Shown here piece by piece: positions 1 through 10,544 of a stretch of 64,000 bases of DNA (positions are counted from its first letter, which is position 1; every line of letters begins with the position of its first letter). A program made the position numbers and the translations under genes. This stretch comes from Xenoacremonium recifei (taxonomy: Eukaryota > Ascomycota > Sordariomycetes > Hypocreales > Nectriaceae): the NCBI GenBank assembly GCA_012184525.1, contig WOFQ01000050.1:124001-188000 (forward strand). The letters run 5' to 3'. Under the pieces are notes generated by a model that did not search any database, was not told where the DNA came from, and saw only the letters and a program-made list of their open reading frames with translations.

Positions 1-3000
1 TGATAGTGGAGAGGCAATGATCCTAGAGGGGCAGCTTAGACTGACATCCTTCGACGAAATCGACAAATTTGCCACTCGAAGCTGGAATCTAATCGTCCAT
101 TTGCATCCCATTTTATGGTTCTCTATCTGAACAGGCTGAGCCAACGATAGCGTGCGAGGCAGCCTCCAGGTCCAAAGCCCGTGTCCAGGACTGGTACAGT
201 GTCTCGGGCTAAGCAACGCCATACGATGGATTGGATGTCACTAGCCTGGTAGACCCAGGACATTTTTCTGGATGAGCCCTCTCTACGTGGATCATCGATG
301 CTGTACCAGACACAGGTTGGGCCTTGACGCCTCAAGCAAGGACGAGAAGCTCATTTCTCTCGGTAATTCGTCGCCCCGTTTTGCGCCAGCTCCATTGATA
401 GAGTCTTTCAATTCTTTCGCTCCTCTTTGTAGTTAGGACTAATTGGCCCCGGCTCCGGCTCCGGCTCGAATCTTCACGGGGCCGAGCTCAGCGCGTCAAC
501 CGTCAGAGTCGGACCATTGTGACGCGTCTTGACAACGGCTTTGGCATTATTGGGCTTCGCCGAACAATGGCTTCGGTGCGGAATTAACAGGCGATATTGA
601 AACCATGCGAAACCTCTGGCGTTATGGTTTTCGGAAACTAAAATGGTTGAAGGAATGATCAAGACGGCTTTGAACTTTGTTGTTCTCCTCACCAAAGCTT
701 TCTGAATGACTGTAATCATATTAGATCGTAGAAATGGGAGATCATGATGTTATCGATAATAAATTTGCAAGATAGTTAAATAACTTAACTGCTAAAACTG
801 GATCATGGCAATTCTATAATATTGCTTCACCGTTATTATTGAACATGGTTCTTATTTATCACCTCCGTCGGATTACGCGTCTTCAGTCAACACAAAGATG
901 GCTACCCTAGAGAGATGAGAATCAGCCACGCGTGGTTCACCGATTGAATAAACGCCAAATCTCTCCTAAGCCCCATACAGACGGGTCGAATTCCGCAGTG
1001 TCCTTCATTGCTTGATCCGGAACCTCGGAATTAGTGAGATTCACTCTTTGCCTACAAGCTAGAGTTCGGCCCGGTGCTGTAGGCCGGGCTTCTCGGCCAG
1101 GGACTAAACTTTCAATTGCCCGAATACCGGGACGTGGGATTGATCTGCTTGATTGGCAAGTTTACCGAATCCCGTGGACGGTGAGCCAAGTTGGATGGTG
1201 TCCAAAACCCCAGCAAGCCTCAACGGGATGATCGCCTGCGTATCAAGGTCTGGGCTCGTAGTTTACGGTCAACCGGTAGCAACGAGAGCCTGGGCTCTGA
1301 GATGGCGCATCTGGGCTCTTGGGCCCTGGTCACCCAGCTTTTGACACGAACGCCACATCTCCTACAGGGTGCAGCCTTGGAAATTCTTGGGCTCCCAACC
1401 AACTGGAGCAATTTCATGCTGTCCGAGGACAAACGGAATATTCTGCTGCTGCTGTCCTACGGAGCCGTGTTTGTGTGTCTCTAAGGCGCCGGCGTTCTAC
1501 TCCCGCAGGCCAATGACGCGCAAAACACATGTGATCCCGAAGAATCGCGGTAATTACGTAGCACAAGGGCAATTAAAGTCGATCAAGTGCAAATTGAACA
1601 ATGCAACTGTCGAGACAGGGCCTCACGCGACAGGGGATGGTAGACGGCCTCTGCTAGCAGAACTCAGAATGATACGATTTTCGCTCCAGGATTACCACAT
1701 GGCTTCAATAGATTGAAGAAAAAGCAAAGGGGGATTCAGCAATAAAATAGAAATAGGCAACAGAGGATTCGACGAGACAGCCGCTGAAAAAAAAATTCGT
1801 CGCCTCTGCCGTCCTTACATATGCAAATGAGCGCTACTGAAAGCGTATTTTCTTTTTCGATGTAGGGCGACCATGGGGAAACCTTGCACGAGCCAGTGAG
1901 CCGGGGACGGCCAGGGCCGATTTGTTGGTGCTTCCATTCTCCGTATTCTGTGGCGGTGATCGGGACGAGAAGTCAGATTGCCGAGGTGATTGATCACAAA
2001 TCTGGGATGCGAGGGAGGATGGCGAAAATGACAAACACAGAGGCGGGAAAAAGCAAATCTTGCATCCCTACGTGCTGTAAAAAAGGTTGCTTGCTCGATG
2101 AGACCTCCTTGCCTCGGGGCCTTGTTTCCGCTGCAACCACACGGAAACTAATCTGACACGCCCGCACGTGAGCTGATCGAGATGGAGACGGGACGGCCAG
2201 AGGCAAGGATCGAGCGCCTGGAACCAACAGCTGGGCCGTGCTGACTGACTGCCACGGGAAGAGATGACCGGCAAACAATCCCTGGCTTACAGCGAGATAT
2301 CGCCTGCCACGGCCGAGATACAGGGCGGGACACGTACGAATCGCAAATGACGCCCCCTCCGATGCCCTGGAGCACCGCATCAGAGCTTGGCGCATGTAGG
2401 GGAGTTTCAGCGCATGAAAGAAGGTTTGCACTGATGAGTGGTCTTGCCGGTTTGCCTCCCCTGACCCCCCTGCTTGGCAACCCGGTCCCTGGTTTGTTCT
2501 ACCGCTTCAGGTCTGGGCACCCATTAATTATCCAGCTGCTCTACGTCGTAGCTGGTGGAGGACGCTGGGAAACCAACTATCAAGCACTTGGCGTGCCAAC
2601 CAGAACGCGTTGAGATGGGATTGCGAGCGCAGTTTGGCTTTTGACAGTTGCGCCATGCCAGGCCCGGAGCTGCGCGCGATGCTCGATCCGGAGAAGGTTG
2701 AGAGGACGATGTAATTCGCGTTCCGGGGCTTCGATTAGCTCGCCTGGAGCGCTCCGTCTAGACTCTAGACCACGGTCGGCGGCCGAGGACATCACCAGCG
2801 ACGGCCCAGCTTCTGCCCTTGCGTTATCCACTTGCCGCTGCATTTTCCCACGTGGCAGCTGAGTCTGTAATCATCGTGAATGCGAGAGTCGAGTCGAGGC
2901 CAGAGCGGAGAGCCCGGCCCCTTGCCTTGTGCATATGTTTGTGCCGCCGTGCAACTGAGTCAGTTCGAGATTGCAGATACGGTGTTTTGGCTGCGGAGGC

Positions 3001-3166
3001 GTCAGACTAAGGCGGGATGCTGCTACCCTGGTCTGCACATCGTGCTCGGGGTCACAGCAACAGAGTACGGGTGCGGCTGAGCCAGAAGAGACGGGGGGCT
3101 GTTCTGATATGGGGATGGGTTGTGACGACGAGGCCGTCCCAGTCACCTGGATGGATGCTTGGACGG

Positions 3167-3192
3167 AACCAGAACCAGAACCAGAGCCAGAG
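3167..3192. repeat. Hexanucleotide microsatellite (ACCAGA-like)
   Basis: About four imperfect tandem copies of a 6-base unit (aaccag/agccag) are visible by eye. It is one of several simple repeats in the gene-free stretch before the ankyrin gene. Confidence 0.8.
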
Positions 3193-3913
3193 AGGGGGCA
3201 CACCCTCAGTTCATGTTTGCCGGTGGGCTCGGAACGGGGCTTTATTACGGTGTGGTCTTGATATCCAGCTAGGTGGATTCGACTCACCGTACGGAGAGAA
3301 CCTGCTGGATGTCCTCACTGGACGAGAAGCCCCCAATTTTCCAGCCCAGGCAGATGGTAACTACGCTGACCGTTGCGAGTCCGCTGGGGCGATCATGTTG
3401 GGGCCGGCTGAGAGCCTCAGAGGAAAAAGCAAAGTGAGCTCTCGGCCAGCGGCAAATGTCTCACCCTGGGACATGGACAAGGACGGACCGCCTGTCAAGC
3501 CGCTGTGACAACTCACAAGTCACAACCACAACGCGGGACCCCAGAATCTTGGCCTCACGAGTCGTCTCCCTGCATCCAGGCCGCGCGCGGACAACGGCAA
3601 GACGAGTCGAGAGGACCCAAATGTCTCACAAGGAGGGGGGGAGGGCGCCGGGCAGACTCATCTTCTCAGTGCTGCTTGCAGAGAGCTGGAAACTGGAGCT
3701 GTTGGTAGCCTGAGTGGATTCAATAGTGCCTCCCTGCTTGCTGGATCCTGGCCGGGCTGATCGCCTGCAAGTGACTGGTCGAGCACCCCGGTTCGATGAA
3801 GCTTCGATCCTAGACTGATGCTGGCATCGGGACTCGTGAGTGGCCAGAGCTTGGGTTCCCCATACAGCACACTACCGGCAGCGGGTGGGCGTCTTCCGAT
3901 CGAGGCCATTCCA

Positions 3914-3931
3914 TGAGTGAGTGAGTGAGTG
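3914..3931. repeat. TGAG tetranucleotide repeat
   Basis: Four tandem TGAG units plus two bases. No coding context. Confidence 0.85.
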
Positions 3932-3954
3932 TCCAGGACGAGCTGCAGGTTGGG

Positions 3955-3974
3955 TTGCTTTGCTTTGCTTTGCC
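3955..3974. repeat. TTGCT pentanucleotide repeat
   Basis: Three full TTGCT units and a partial fourth, 24 bases after the TGAG repeat. Confidence 0.85.
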
Positions 3975-4242
3975 TTCCATGCAGAGTGTCGGAGTCAAGT
4001 CAAGAAACGAGACGAAATAAGGGAAACAAACTGACGTTCAAGGTTCAAGAAGGTGTGACGGGTTGGGTGACATCTGAGCGGGCTGGTGACTCTCTACCCG
4101 CTTGCTCCCTCGTCGCCCCTGGACCCCTGACTGACTGACGACAGAACCTGCATTTGTCCGCCCTCCTTCATGATGCTGTTGCCCTCGAGTCTGCCCGGAC
4201 CCGGGGCAAGCGTCGACTTAGTGGCTCCCGCAGCTGGCCAAT

Positions 4243-4270
4243 TTGCCTGCTTGCCTGCTTGCTTGCCTGC
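4243..4270. repeat. TTGC/CTGC compound repeat
   Basis: Alternating ttgc and ctgc tetramers over 28 bases, a compound microsatellite in the same gene-free stretch. Confidence 0.8.
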
Positions 4271-5080
4271 AAAGCTTAAGCCGGGCCATCCATTCCAAGC
4301 AATCATGACAGAGCCCACCCCCTCTTCCTCTGCTCGCCATGTCTCTCCCTGTGTCGCAGCCATGACTGGCCTACTCTAAGGATCGACCCCTGGCTCCCGC
4401 TGCTGAGATGCAAGGAGCCTCGTCTTGAATCGCAGCCCAGTGATCAGCGCTCTCTGCGACGACGGCCTCGTGTGCTGTCGAGACACGGCATTGTAAACAT
4501 CTTCAGCTTAGTCCTGTCTTGGGATCTCGGTACGATCCTGCGGACCGCCTAGAGACGGGGAAGTGCTTCCTGCGTTGCAACGCGCATAGCACAGACAGCA
4601 CCAGAGTTACAAGATGGCCGATCAGCAGCAGCGCACGAACATGTCCAAGCGACGGGCTTCTAGCAGGGACGGCCATGCCTTTCACAGCACGAAGCCCGCG
4701 ATCTAGCACGCCCAGTGGGTTCCTGAATCTTGGGGCTTCCAAGAGGCACTAGGGTTAGCGGGTTCTCGAGGCGTGGCCCGGCAAACCCGTAGCGCAGCGA
4801 CTGACACTGCCCATCCCTGTCTCTTGTCAGTTCAGTGTCTCTTCCGCGCTGAAAGCTTGAAAGCCTGACCCCGGAGCCCGTCAAAGCGTAAAGCCGTCCA
4901 GTCCACTCCAGAGAGGGATCCACGCCTTAGCATGCCGTGTACAGCGCTGGATGCGACTCTGTTACGAGACTGCAAGGAGCCGCACGCAGTCTAGTCATTG
5001 GATGGATGGATGCCTTCGCGCGCGAGAGCGCAACTGTCAGTCAGGACGACGAGCACTTGACTCTGGGATAGCTCCCGAAG

Positions 5081-5104
5081 GCTGGCTGGCTGGCTGGCTG
5101 GCTG
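5081..5104. repeat. GCTG tetranucleotide repeat, six copies
   Basis: Six perfect GCTG units about 300 bases before the ankyrin start codon. If the transcript leader extends this far, the repeat lies in the 5' UTR. Confidence 0.9.
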
Positions 5105-5238
5105 GGCTAGGGCACTTGGGCACCCGACTCGACTCGAACACACTCCCCCCCCTGCCTTGATATCTCCATAATCCTGGACCCCCCTCGCAGAGCTTCACTT
5201 CACACGCCCCCCTCCTCCTCCTTCGCGTTTCCCTCGTC

Positions 5239-5294
5239 ATGGAACACTCATGGGATTAGACTCCCGGGCCCGGGTCCATCGAGGAGCTTCTTGA
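5239..5294 (+). promoter_or_regulatory. Two possible overlapping uORFs
   Basis: An ATG at 5239 opens a 6-codon frame ending at TAG 5257-5259. A second ATG at 5250 opens a 14-codon frame ending at TGA 5292-5294. Both lie upstream of and out of frame with the ankyrin ATG at 5407. They matter only if transcription starts upstream of 5239, which I cannot see from sequence. Confidence 0.3.
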
Positions 5295-5406
5295 CAATCG
5301 AGGCTTAGACAACGCCATTAAAGGCTGTTGCTCCCGCATTTCTCGCACCTCTAAAGAGGGGAGCCTCGTCCGCATATCACTGTCCCGTTCCCCTCGTCCT
5401 CGCACC

Positions 5407-8400
5407 ATGAACCGCCATCCCGTCCTGGTGGACTCGAACGACAGACAAGACCGAGCTGCTGCTGCCGTCGCGGGCAAGGAGTACTCCTTCATCGAAGCCC
5501 TCTCACTTGGACCTCGTGAATCCTTCAGCTTGGTTTCCAAAGAGACACTCGGCCTACCCCCGTCGCCCAGCACTCCTAGTCTCAGCGGACGCTCTGTTCA
5601 TCACACGCCCACCCAATCGCTTTCGCAGCAGTCGCAGGCCCCGTCACATCCTCAGTCACATACAAATACATACTCGCAGGCTCCATCCCAGTCATTGCCT
5701 CGTCCGAGCTCAAGTTCGTTGATATATACTCCCTCTCTCCCCAAGCCTCCTGTTGCTCCCTCCCCTCCTGTCCTCCCCCGATCCGTCACCACCAAGAGGA
5801 CTGGTCCCATCATGACCACTTCCACCAAGGCTCAGACGCAATGTCTGGACCTCTGCCGCAAGGCTACCGGTCTCGGTGACCGGATCTCGGTGCGCATGCT
5901 CGAGTATCTCACCTCGGTCAAGAATGCGCCGCATGGCATGGACCGCCTCGCCCATGACTTTCTCGACACTTGTGAGACCCTTTTTTCCATCGAGGCCGGC
6001 CTCAACGAGTGCATCCGTAACCAGCAAGCCTTCCCGGCGGATGTCATCTCGGAGCTCGCCAAGAAGTTCCGTGTGGCTCAGGCCGACTTCCAGCTCCTGG
6101 ACCAGATGCTGCAGAAGCTCCTCGACTATGAGCGCAAGGGCACCATGGGCCGCATGAAGCGCGGCTGGGGCAAGATCTTTGGCGACCATGACATCGAGAA
6201 GATCACCATCGCCCTGGGCAAGACCCGTGAGAGCCTCAAGATGAGCGCGCTCATGTTCCAGTGGACCCTCGGCAGCGAGAAGATTGAGAACGAGATGGGT
6301 ATCGGCTTCACTGGTCTCGCCGCCGCCCTGGACCGCATCGACCACCGAGAGCGAGCCAAGTCCGATGGTCACGGATCACATCACGGATCACATCACGGAT
6401 CACACTATGCTGGCTCTCAGCATCGCGGTATTGAAGCTCACTCCCAACCATCTGTCCAGGCCCAGCCACCTCTGCCTCCCCTGCCATGGACGGATAGAGC
6501 CTCATCCTCGGTGCACAACGAGACGATGAGCCCGCCCCCTGAGCTGCAGCAATTCGTTGCTCGACCAAATGGAGGCCACCACACTGCGAGCTCCGTCAGC
6601 TCTGGCGAGAGATATCATTCCGGAACAACGGCTACCTTCGACCGCATGAGCGCCTTTGACGAGACTCACGAGAGCAACTCCCACAGCGCGACATCCGATT
6701 CCGAGGCCGTTCTCGAGGATCTCGCCGGCCTTGACCTCGGCGCTTCCAAGGTCGTCCGCCTCAAGGCCGATCCCTTCAGCATGCCCCGATGGAGTCCCCG
6801 AAACACCGCTGGAGCCGATGCCGCCAACCTCAAGAGCGCCCTCATGTCCGCCATCCGCGGGAAGAACCACAAGCTGATAGAGCAACTGCTCGACCGCGGC
6901 GTCTCGGCCAACACTGGTCCCGAGATGCACGCTCTCAAGGAGGCTATCATGTATTGCGATGCCGAGAGTGTCCGACTCCTGCTGCTCTTCGGCGCGGACC
7001 CCAATACCCCTGACCGCGATGGCGTCACTCCCCTTCTTGCGGCGGTTGAGAAGTCATTCCTCGCTGCAGCTGTACCATTGCTCAAGTATGGTGCTGACCC
7101 CAACTACTCTGTTGACTCTGACCACGAGACGCCCCTGGCTGCCGCGACCATTGCTAACAAGGTCAACTTTGCGCATCTGCTCATGATCTACGGCGGAAAC
7201 CCCAACCACCAGACCACCAGCGGCGACACTCTCTTGATCAGCGCCATCAACAAGAAGACGCCCAAGAAGTTCATCGACCTCATCCTCGACTACGGCGCCG
7301 ATCCCGATGGCAAGAGCCGAGAGGGCAAGACTGCGCTCTTCGAGGCCATCCAGACCTCGCGAGTCGACATCGTCACCAGCCTGCTGGAGCACGGTGCCAA
7401 CCCCAACCTGCCCGGCCCTAAGCACATGCTCTGGCCGGCTACCTATCAGTCCCCCTGCTTGCAGGTTCTCCTTAACCACGGCGCTGACTACAAGAAGTGC
7501 CCTGGTATCATGGAGCTTGCAGCCAGTGTTAACAACCTTGAGTCCGTCCGCATCCTGCTGAAGGCCGGAGTTGACCCCAACGCGAAGAAGGATGGTGTCT
7601 ATACCCCTCTCTGCACGTCCATCCGAGACAACCGCACAGAAATCTTCAACCTCCTGCTCAGCAACGGCGCGGATCCCAACGTTCCTGCTAGCGAGTACCC
7701 GGCCTTCAAGTGCATCACGCACAACCGTGTGCACTTCCTCCCTGCACTGGTCAATGCTGGCGTCAACCTAAACTCCCCCAAGGGCATTGTTGAGACCGCT
7801 GTCAGCCACTACAACCTGGAGGCTTTGAACTGGCTGCTGGACCAGGGCCTGAACCCCAACGACAAGGGCCCCAAGGGTGCTACGCCTCTGACCACCGCTA
7901 TTAGGGACAACCGCGTCGATGTTGTTGATCTGCTTCTCGCCCGAGGTGCTGATCCCAACATCCGAGGCCAGGATTGGCCTGTGTGCATGGCTGTTCGCAA
8001 CCCCCCTATTCTCAAGCAGATCCTCCAGGTGCTTGCTGAGCCGCGTGCCTTCAAGGGTGTCATGGAGATGGCCGTCGTTGCCAACCAGCTTGAGTCCGTT
8101 AAGCTGCTGATTGCCGCGGGCGTCTCGGTTGAGGACAAGAACGGTGGTGTCTTCTCTCCCCTGACAACCGCTATCCGTGAGGACCGCAAGGACATCGTGC
8201 AATACCTCCTCACCGAGGGCGGTGCTGATATCAACGCCCCTGGCGAGCATCTGCCCATTGTCAAGGCTGTGCGCAGATTCCACGGTGAGGACACCGACAT
8301 CATCGAGATGCTGCTGGACCACGGCGCCGACCCCAACAAGATGTACCGCGGTTGGAACGCCATGATGCAGGCCGTTGAGAACGGTGACCCCGATGTCGTT

Positions 8401-8541
8401 CGGCTGCTGTCGAGGAACGGCGTTGATCTGGAGGTCCAAGATGAGCTTGGCCGATCGGTCAGCGAGATCGCCGCGTCTCGAGGCTGGGACGAGGCCGTTG
8501 CTATCCTCTCCCAGGCCGGTCCTCCCAGACCTCTCAAATAA
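5407..8541 (+). CDS. Ankyrin-repeat protein with N-terminal helical domain
   Basis: A single uninterrupted 1044-residue frame. Residues 1-135 are a Ser/Pro/Gln-rich disordered tail. About 140-315 is predicted helical, with recurrent Leu/Lys patterns resembling the helical N-terminal domains that precede NACHT modules in fungal STAND proteins; this is similarity by eye. Residues 316-475 form a linker with a His-Gly-Ser repeat. From about 478 to 1035 there are a dozen or more ankyrin repeats with the usual LLLxxGADPN and TPLxxAI signatures. No NTPase motif, membrane segment or signal peptide is visible, so an intracellular scaffold or interaction protein is likely. The ATG at 5407 is the first in frame after the pyrimidine-rich leader. 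The partner is unknown. Codon usage is strongly biased to C/G third positions, suggesting good expression. Confidence 0.92.
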   Translation: MNRHPVLVDSNDRQDRAAAAVAGKEYSFIEALSLGPRESFSLVSKETLGLPPSPSTPSLSGRSVHHTPTQSLSQQSQAPSHPQSHTNTYSQAPSQSLPRPSSSSLIYTPSLPKPPVAPSPPVLPRSVTTKRTGPIMTTSTKAQTQCLDLCRKATGLGDRISVRMLEYLTSVKNAPHGMDRLAHDFLDTCETLFSIEAGLNECIRNQQAFPADVISELAKKFRVAQADFQLLDQMLQKLLDYERKGTMGRMKRGWGKIFGDHDIEKITIALGKTRESLKMSALMFQWTLGSEKIENEMGIGFTGLAAALDRIDHRERAKSDGHGSHHGSHHGSHYAGSQHRGIEAHSQPSVQAQPPLPPLPWTDRASSSVHNETMSPPPELQQFVARPNGGHHTASSVSSGERYHSGTTATFDRMSAFDETHESNSHSATSDSEAVLEDLAGLDLGASKVVRLKADPFSMPRWSPRNTAGADAANLKSALMSAIRGKNHKLIEQLLDRGVSANTGPEMHALKEAIMYCDAESVRLLLLFGADPNTPDRDGVTPLLAAVEKSFLAAAVPLLKYGADPNYSVDSDHETPLAAATIANKVNFAHLLMIYGGNPNHQTTSGDTLLISAINKKTPKKFIDLILDYGADPDGKSREGKTALFEAIQTSRVDIVTSLLEHGANPNLPGPKHMLWPATYQSPCLQVLLNHGADYKKCPGIMELAASVNNLESVRILLKAGVDPNAKKDGVYTPLCTSIRDNRTEIFNLLLSNGADPNVPASEYPAFKCITHNRVHFLPALVNAGVNLNSPKGIVETAVSHYNLEALNWLLDQGLNPNDKGPKGATPLTTAIRDNRVDVVDLLLARGADPNIRGQDWPVCMAVRNPPILKQILQVLAEPRAFKGVMEMAVVANQLESVKLLIAAGVSVEDKNGGVFSPLTTAIREDRKDIVQYLLTEGGADINAPGEHLPIVKAVRRFHGEDTDIIEMLLDHGADPNKMYRGWNAMMQAVENGDPDVVRLLSRNGVDLEVQDELGRSVSEIAASRGWDEAVAILSQAGPPRPLK
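6370..6404 (+). repeat. 12-bp tandem repeat encoding His-Gly-Ser-His
   Basis: Three copies of a 12-base unit (cacggatcacat) inside the linker of the ankyrin protein, giving a His-Gly-Ser-His repeat. The unit keeps the frame, so copy-number change would alter linker length only. Confidence 0.85.
7504..8343 (+). repeat. Higher-order ~92-residue ankyrin superrepeat, three copies
   Basis: Residues 700-792, 793-883 and 884-979 align as three copies of a block of about 92 residues. Each starts with G-I/V-M/V-E-x-A, continues with an LES/LEA..LL helix, a TPLxTxIRxxR helix, an LLxxGADPN/GADIN turn and a degenerate third repeat. This points to duplication of a three-ankyrin block inside the gene. Confidence 0.75.
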
Positions 8542-8926
8542 ACTAAAACTTTGGTGAGGAGTGAGGAGTGTTGAATTACATGCGATGATGTGAGGGCATG
8601 GTTTAGGTGTATGGCGAGAATATGAAGGGGCGCGCGGATTTATCACGGTTTGCTTTTGAGATATCACCTCTGCTGGACTGTTAACTTTCCCTTCTTTACG
8701 TCTTCTTATCCGTGATTTCGGAGTCGTGACTGGAAGCCGGTCGGAATGGATGAACGAATACCCCCCTACGGGATGTATCTAATATTTCTTTTGTCAATGT
8801 GGAGATGGAAACAGTTGAGTTGAATACCAAGTTGAAGAAGTTGATTCACGTTTTCTCACGTCGGTATGAAAGTTTGACTGTTTGATGTTTATTTCATTCT
8901 TTGACTATGGCATTTCCCCTGTTTTC
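8542..8926. other. Convergent intergenic region
   Basis: Shared 3' flank between the ankyrin gene and the minus-strand aldehyde dehydrogenase. No further gene is seen; it presumably contains both 3' UTRs and poly(A) sites. Confidence 0.6.
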
Positions 8927-10544
8927 TTACAACTTGGTACCCATGTTGACATGAACGGCCTTGATCTGCGAATACGCTTCCAGACCGGCCTCTCCCAACT
9001 CTCGGCCAATACCGCTCTGCTTGACACCACCAAAGGGAATTCGGGGATCACAGTCCTGGCTGCTGTTGATCCAGACCATGCCTGCTTCAATCTCTTCGGC
9101 GACTCGGTGTGCCCGCATCAGATCATTTGTAAATACAGCAGCGCCAAGGCCGTAGGTTGTGTTGTTAGCCAAAGCGAGAGCCTCCTCCTCTGTGCTGAAG
9201 CGGCAGATGACCACCACGGGGCCGAAGATTTCCTCCTGGAACACGCGCATAGTTGGGGCAACGTCTGTGAACACGGTTGGGGCAACGAAGAAGCCCTTGT
9301 CGGAGCCATTGACCTTGAAGGGCTCGCCTCCCGCGGCAATGGTGGCACCCTCTGACTTGCCGATGCCGATGTATTCGAGCACACGCTCATATTGCACCTT
9401 GGAAACCTGGGGGCCCTGGTATGTCTCCTTGTCCCACTGGTTTCCGACCTTGCTGACGACCTTGAGCGTCTGCTTGAATTCCTTGATGAATTTGTCGTAG
9501 ATTCCATCCTGAACGAGGATTCGGGAGGTAGCCGTGCAAATTTGTCCCTGGTTGGACATGATGCCCAAATGTGACCACTTCACGGCCTGTTCCAGGTCCG
9601 CATCGTTGAACACGATCAGCGGGGACTTGCCGCCGGTCTCGAGCGTGATGTTCTTGAGCGTGTTTGCTGCAGACTTCATGATATGCCTGGCTGTCATTGT
9701 AGAGCCCGTAAACGCAACCTTATCAATGAGGGGATGCTCCACTAGTGCAGAACCCGCGTCCCGTCCATAACCGTTGATGAAGTTGATAACACCAGGAGGA
9801 AAGCCGGCTTCCTTGATAAGCTCACCGAAGAAGAGGATGCTGAGAGGCGTCTGCTCGGCGGCTTTAAGGACTACACAATTGCCGCAAGCAAGTGCAGGGC
9901 CAAGCTTCCAGGTAGCCATCGAAAGGGGGTAGTTCCAAGGGATGATCTGGCCGACAACGCCGATGGGCTGGCGCAGCGTGTAGGCGAACTTCCTGTGAGT
10001 TGTGGAAATGGTCTGGCCAAAGGTCTTGTCGGCCCAGCCAGAGTAGTAGCGGATGACCCCAATGGCCTCAGTGAGATCGGTCTCGAGGGCCTCAGCATAG
10101 GTCTTGCCTGCTCGGGTCAGAAAGCGATCGATGGTGATGGCGATGGCGATGACGAAGGAGACTCACCATTGTCCCAGGCGTCAATCGTCGCCAAGATCTC
10201 CTTCTTCTCCTCCATAAGGTCGGCCAAGCGCGACATAAGACGGCCGCGGTCAGACCCTGGGAGGAGCTTCCAGGAGTCGTGCTTCAGTGCGGCCTTTGCG
10301 GCCTTGACTGCTTTGTCGACATCGTTTGCGTCCGCTGCCTGGACGGTCGCGATGGGCTCCTCGGTGCTGGAAAATGGTGAGCGAGTGTGCTTGGTCTTGG
10401 AACAGAAGAAACTCACGCAGGGTCGATGGACGTGATAGTCTGGCCACTGGATGCCGCGACGAACTCGTTGTTGATGAAGAGGCCGGTTGGCTGCGACCAT
10501 TTGACGCCATTGGGCGCGGTCAGTTCTACAGGTGCTGGAGCCAT
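8927..10544 (-). CDS. Aldehyde dehydrogenase (NAD(P)+)
   Basis: Three exons read on the minus strand: 10417-10544, 10167-10366 and 8927-10107, giving 502 residues. Both introns (50 and 59 bp) have GTGAGT donors and AG acceptors. The protein is a full-length class 1/2-type aldehyde dehydrogenase that oxidises aldehydes to carboxylic acids. It keeps the nucleophile Cys300 in NQGQICTAT, general-base Glu266 in LETGGKSP, the IIPWNYP motif and a C-terminal PFGGVKQSG motif. No targeting peptide is evident, so it is probably cytosolic. The start is the ATG giving MAPAPVELTAPNG, the usual N-terminus for fungal AldA-like enzymes. It diverges from the mannitol dehydrogenase gene across 1.7 kb. The exact substrate cannot be told from sequence. 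Confidence 0.94.

Larger units (their letters stand above)
1..5406. other. Gene-free stretch upstream of the ankyrin gene
   Basis: I find no convincing protein-coding gene here. Open frames are short, overlap on all strands and show no recognisable domain or consistent splicing. Roughly 2000-5400 is GC-rich and carries several simple tandem repeats; the last 250 bases before the ankyrin start are pyrimidine-rich, as in fungal promoters and 5' leaders. It could hold a long promoter, a long 5' UTR or a non-coding transcript; the sequence alone does not decide. Confidence 0.5.

Noticed and set aside
7768..8667. Long antisense open frame (299 codons) opposite the ankyrin gene
   Set aside because: It mirrors the strong codon bias of the ankyrin frame on the other strand; its translation has no domain and the sense protein is clearly real.
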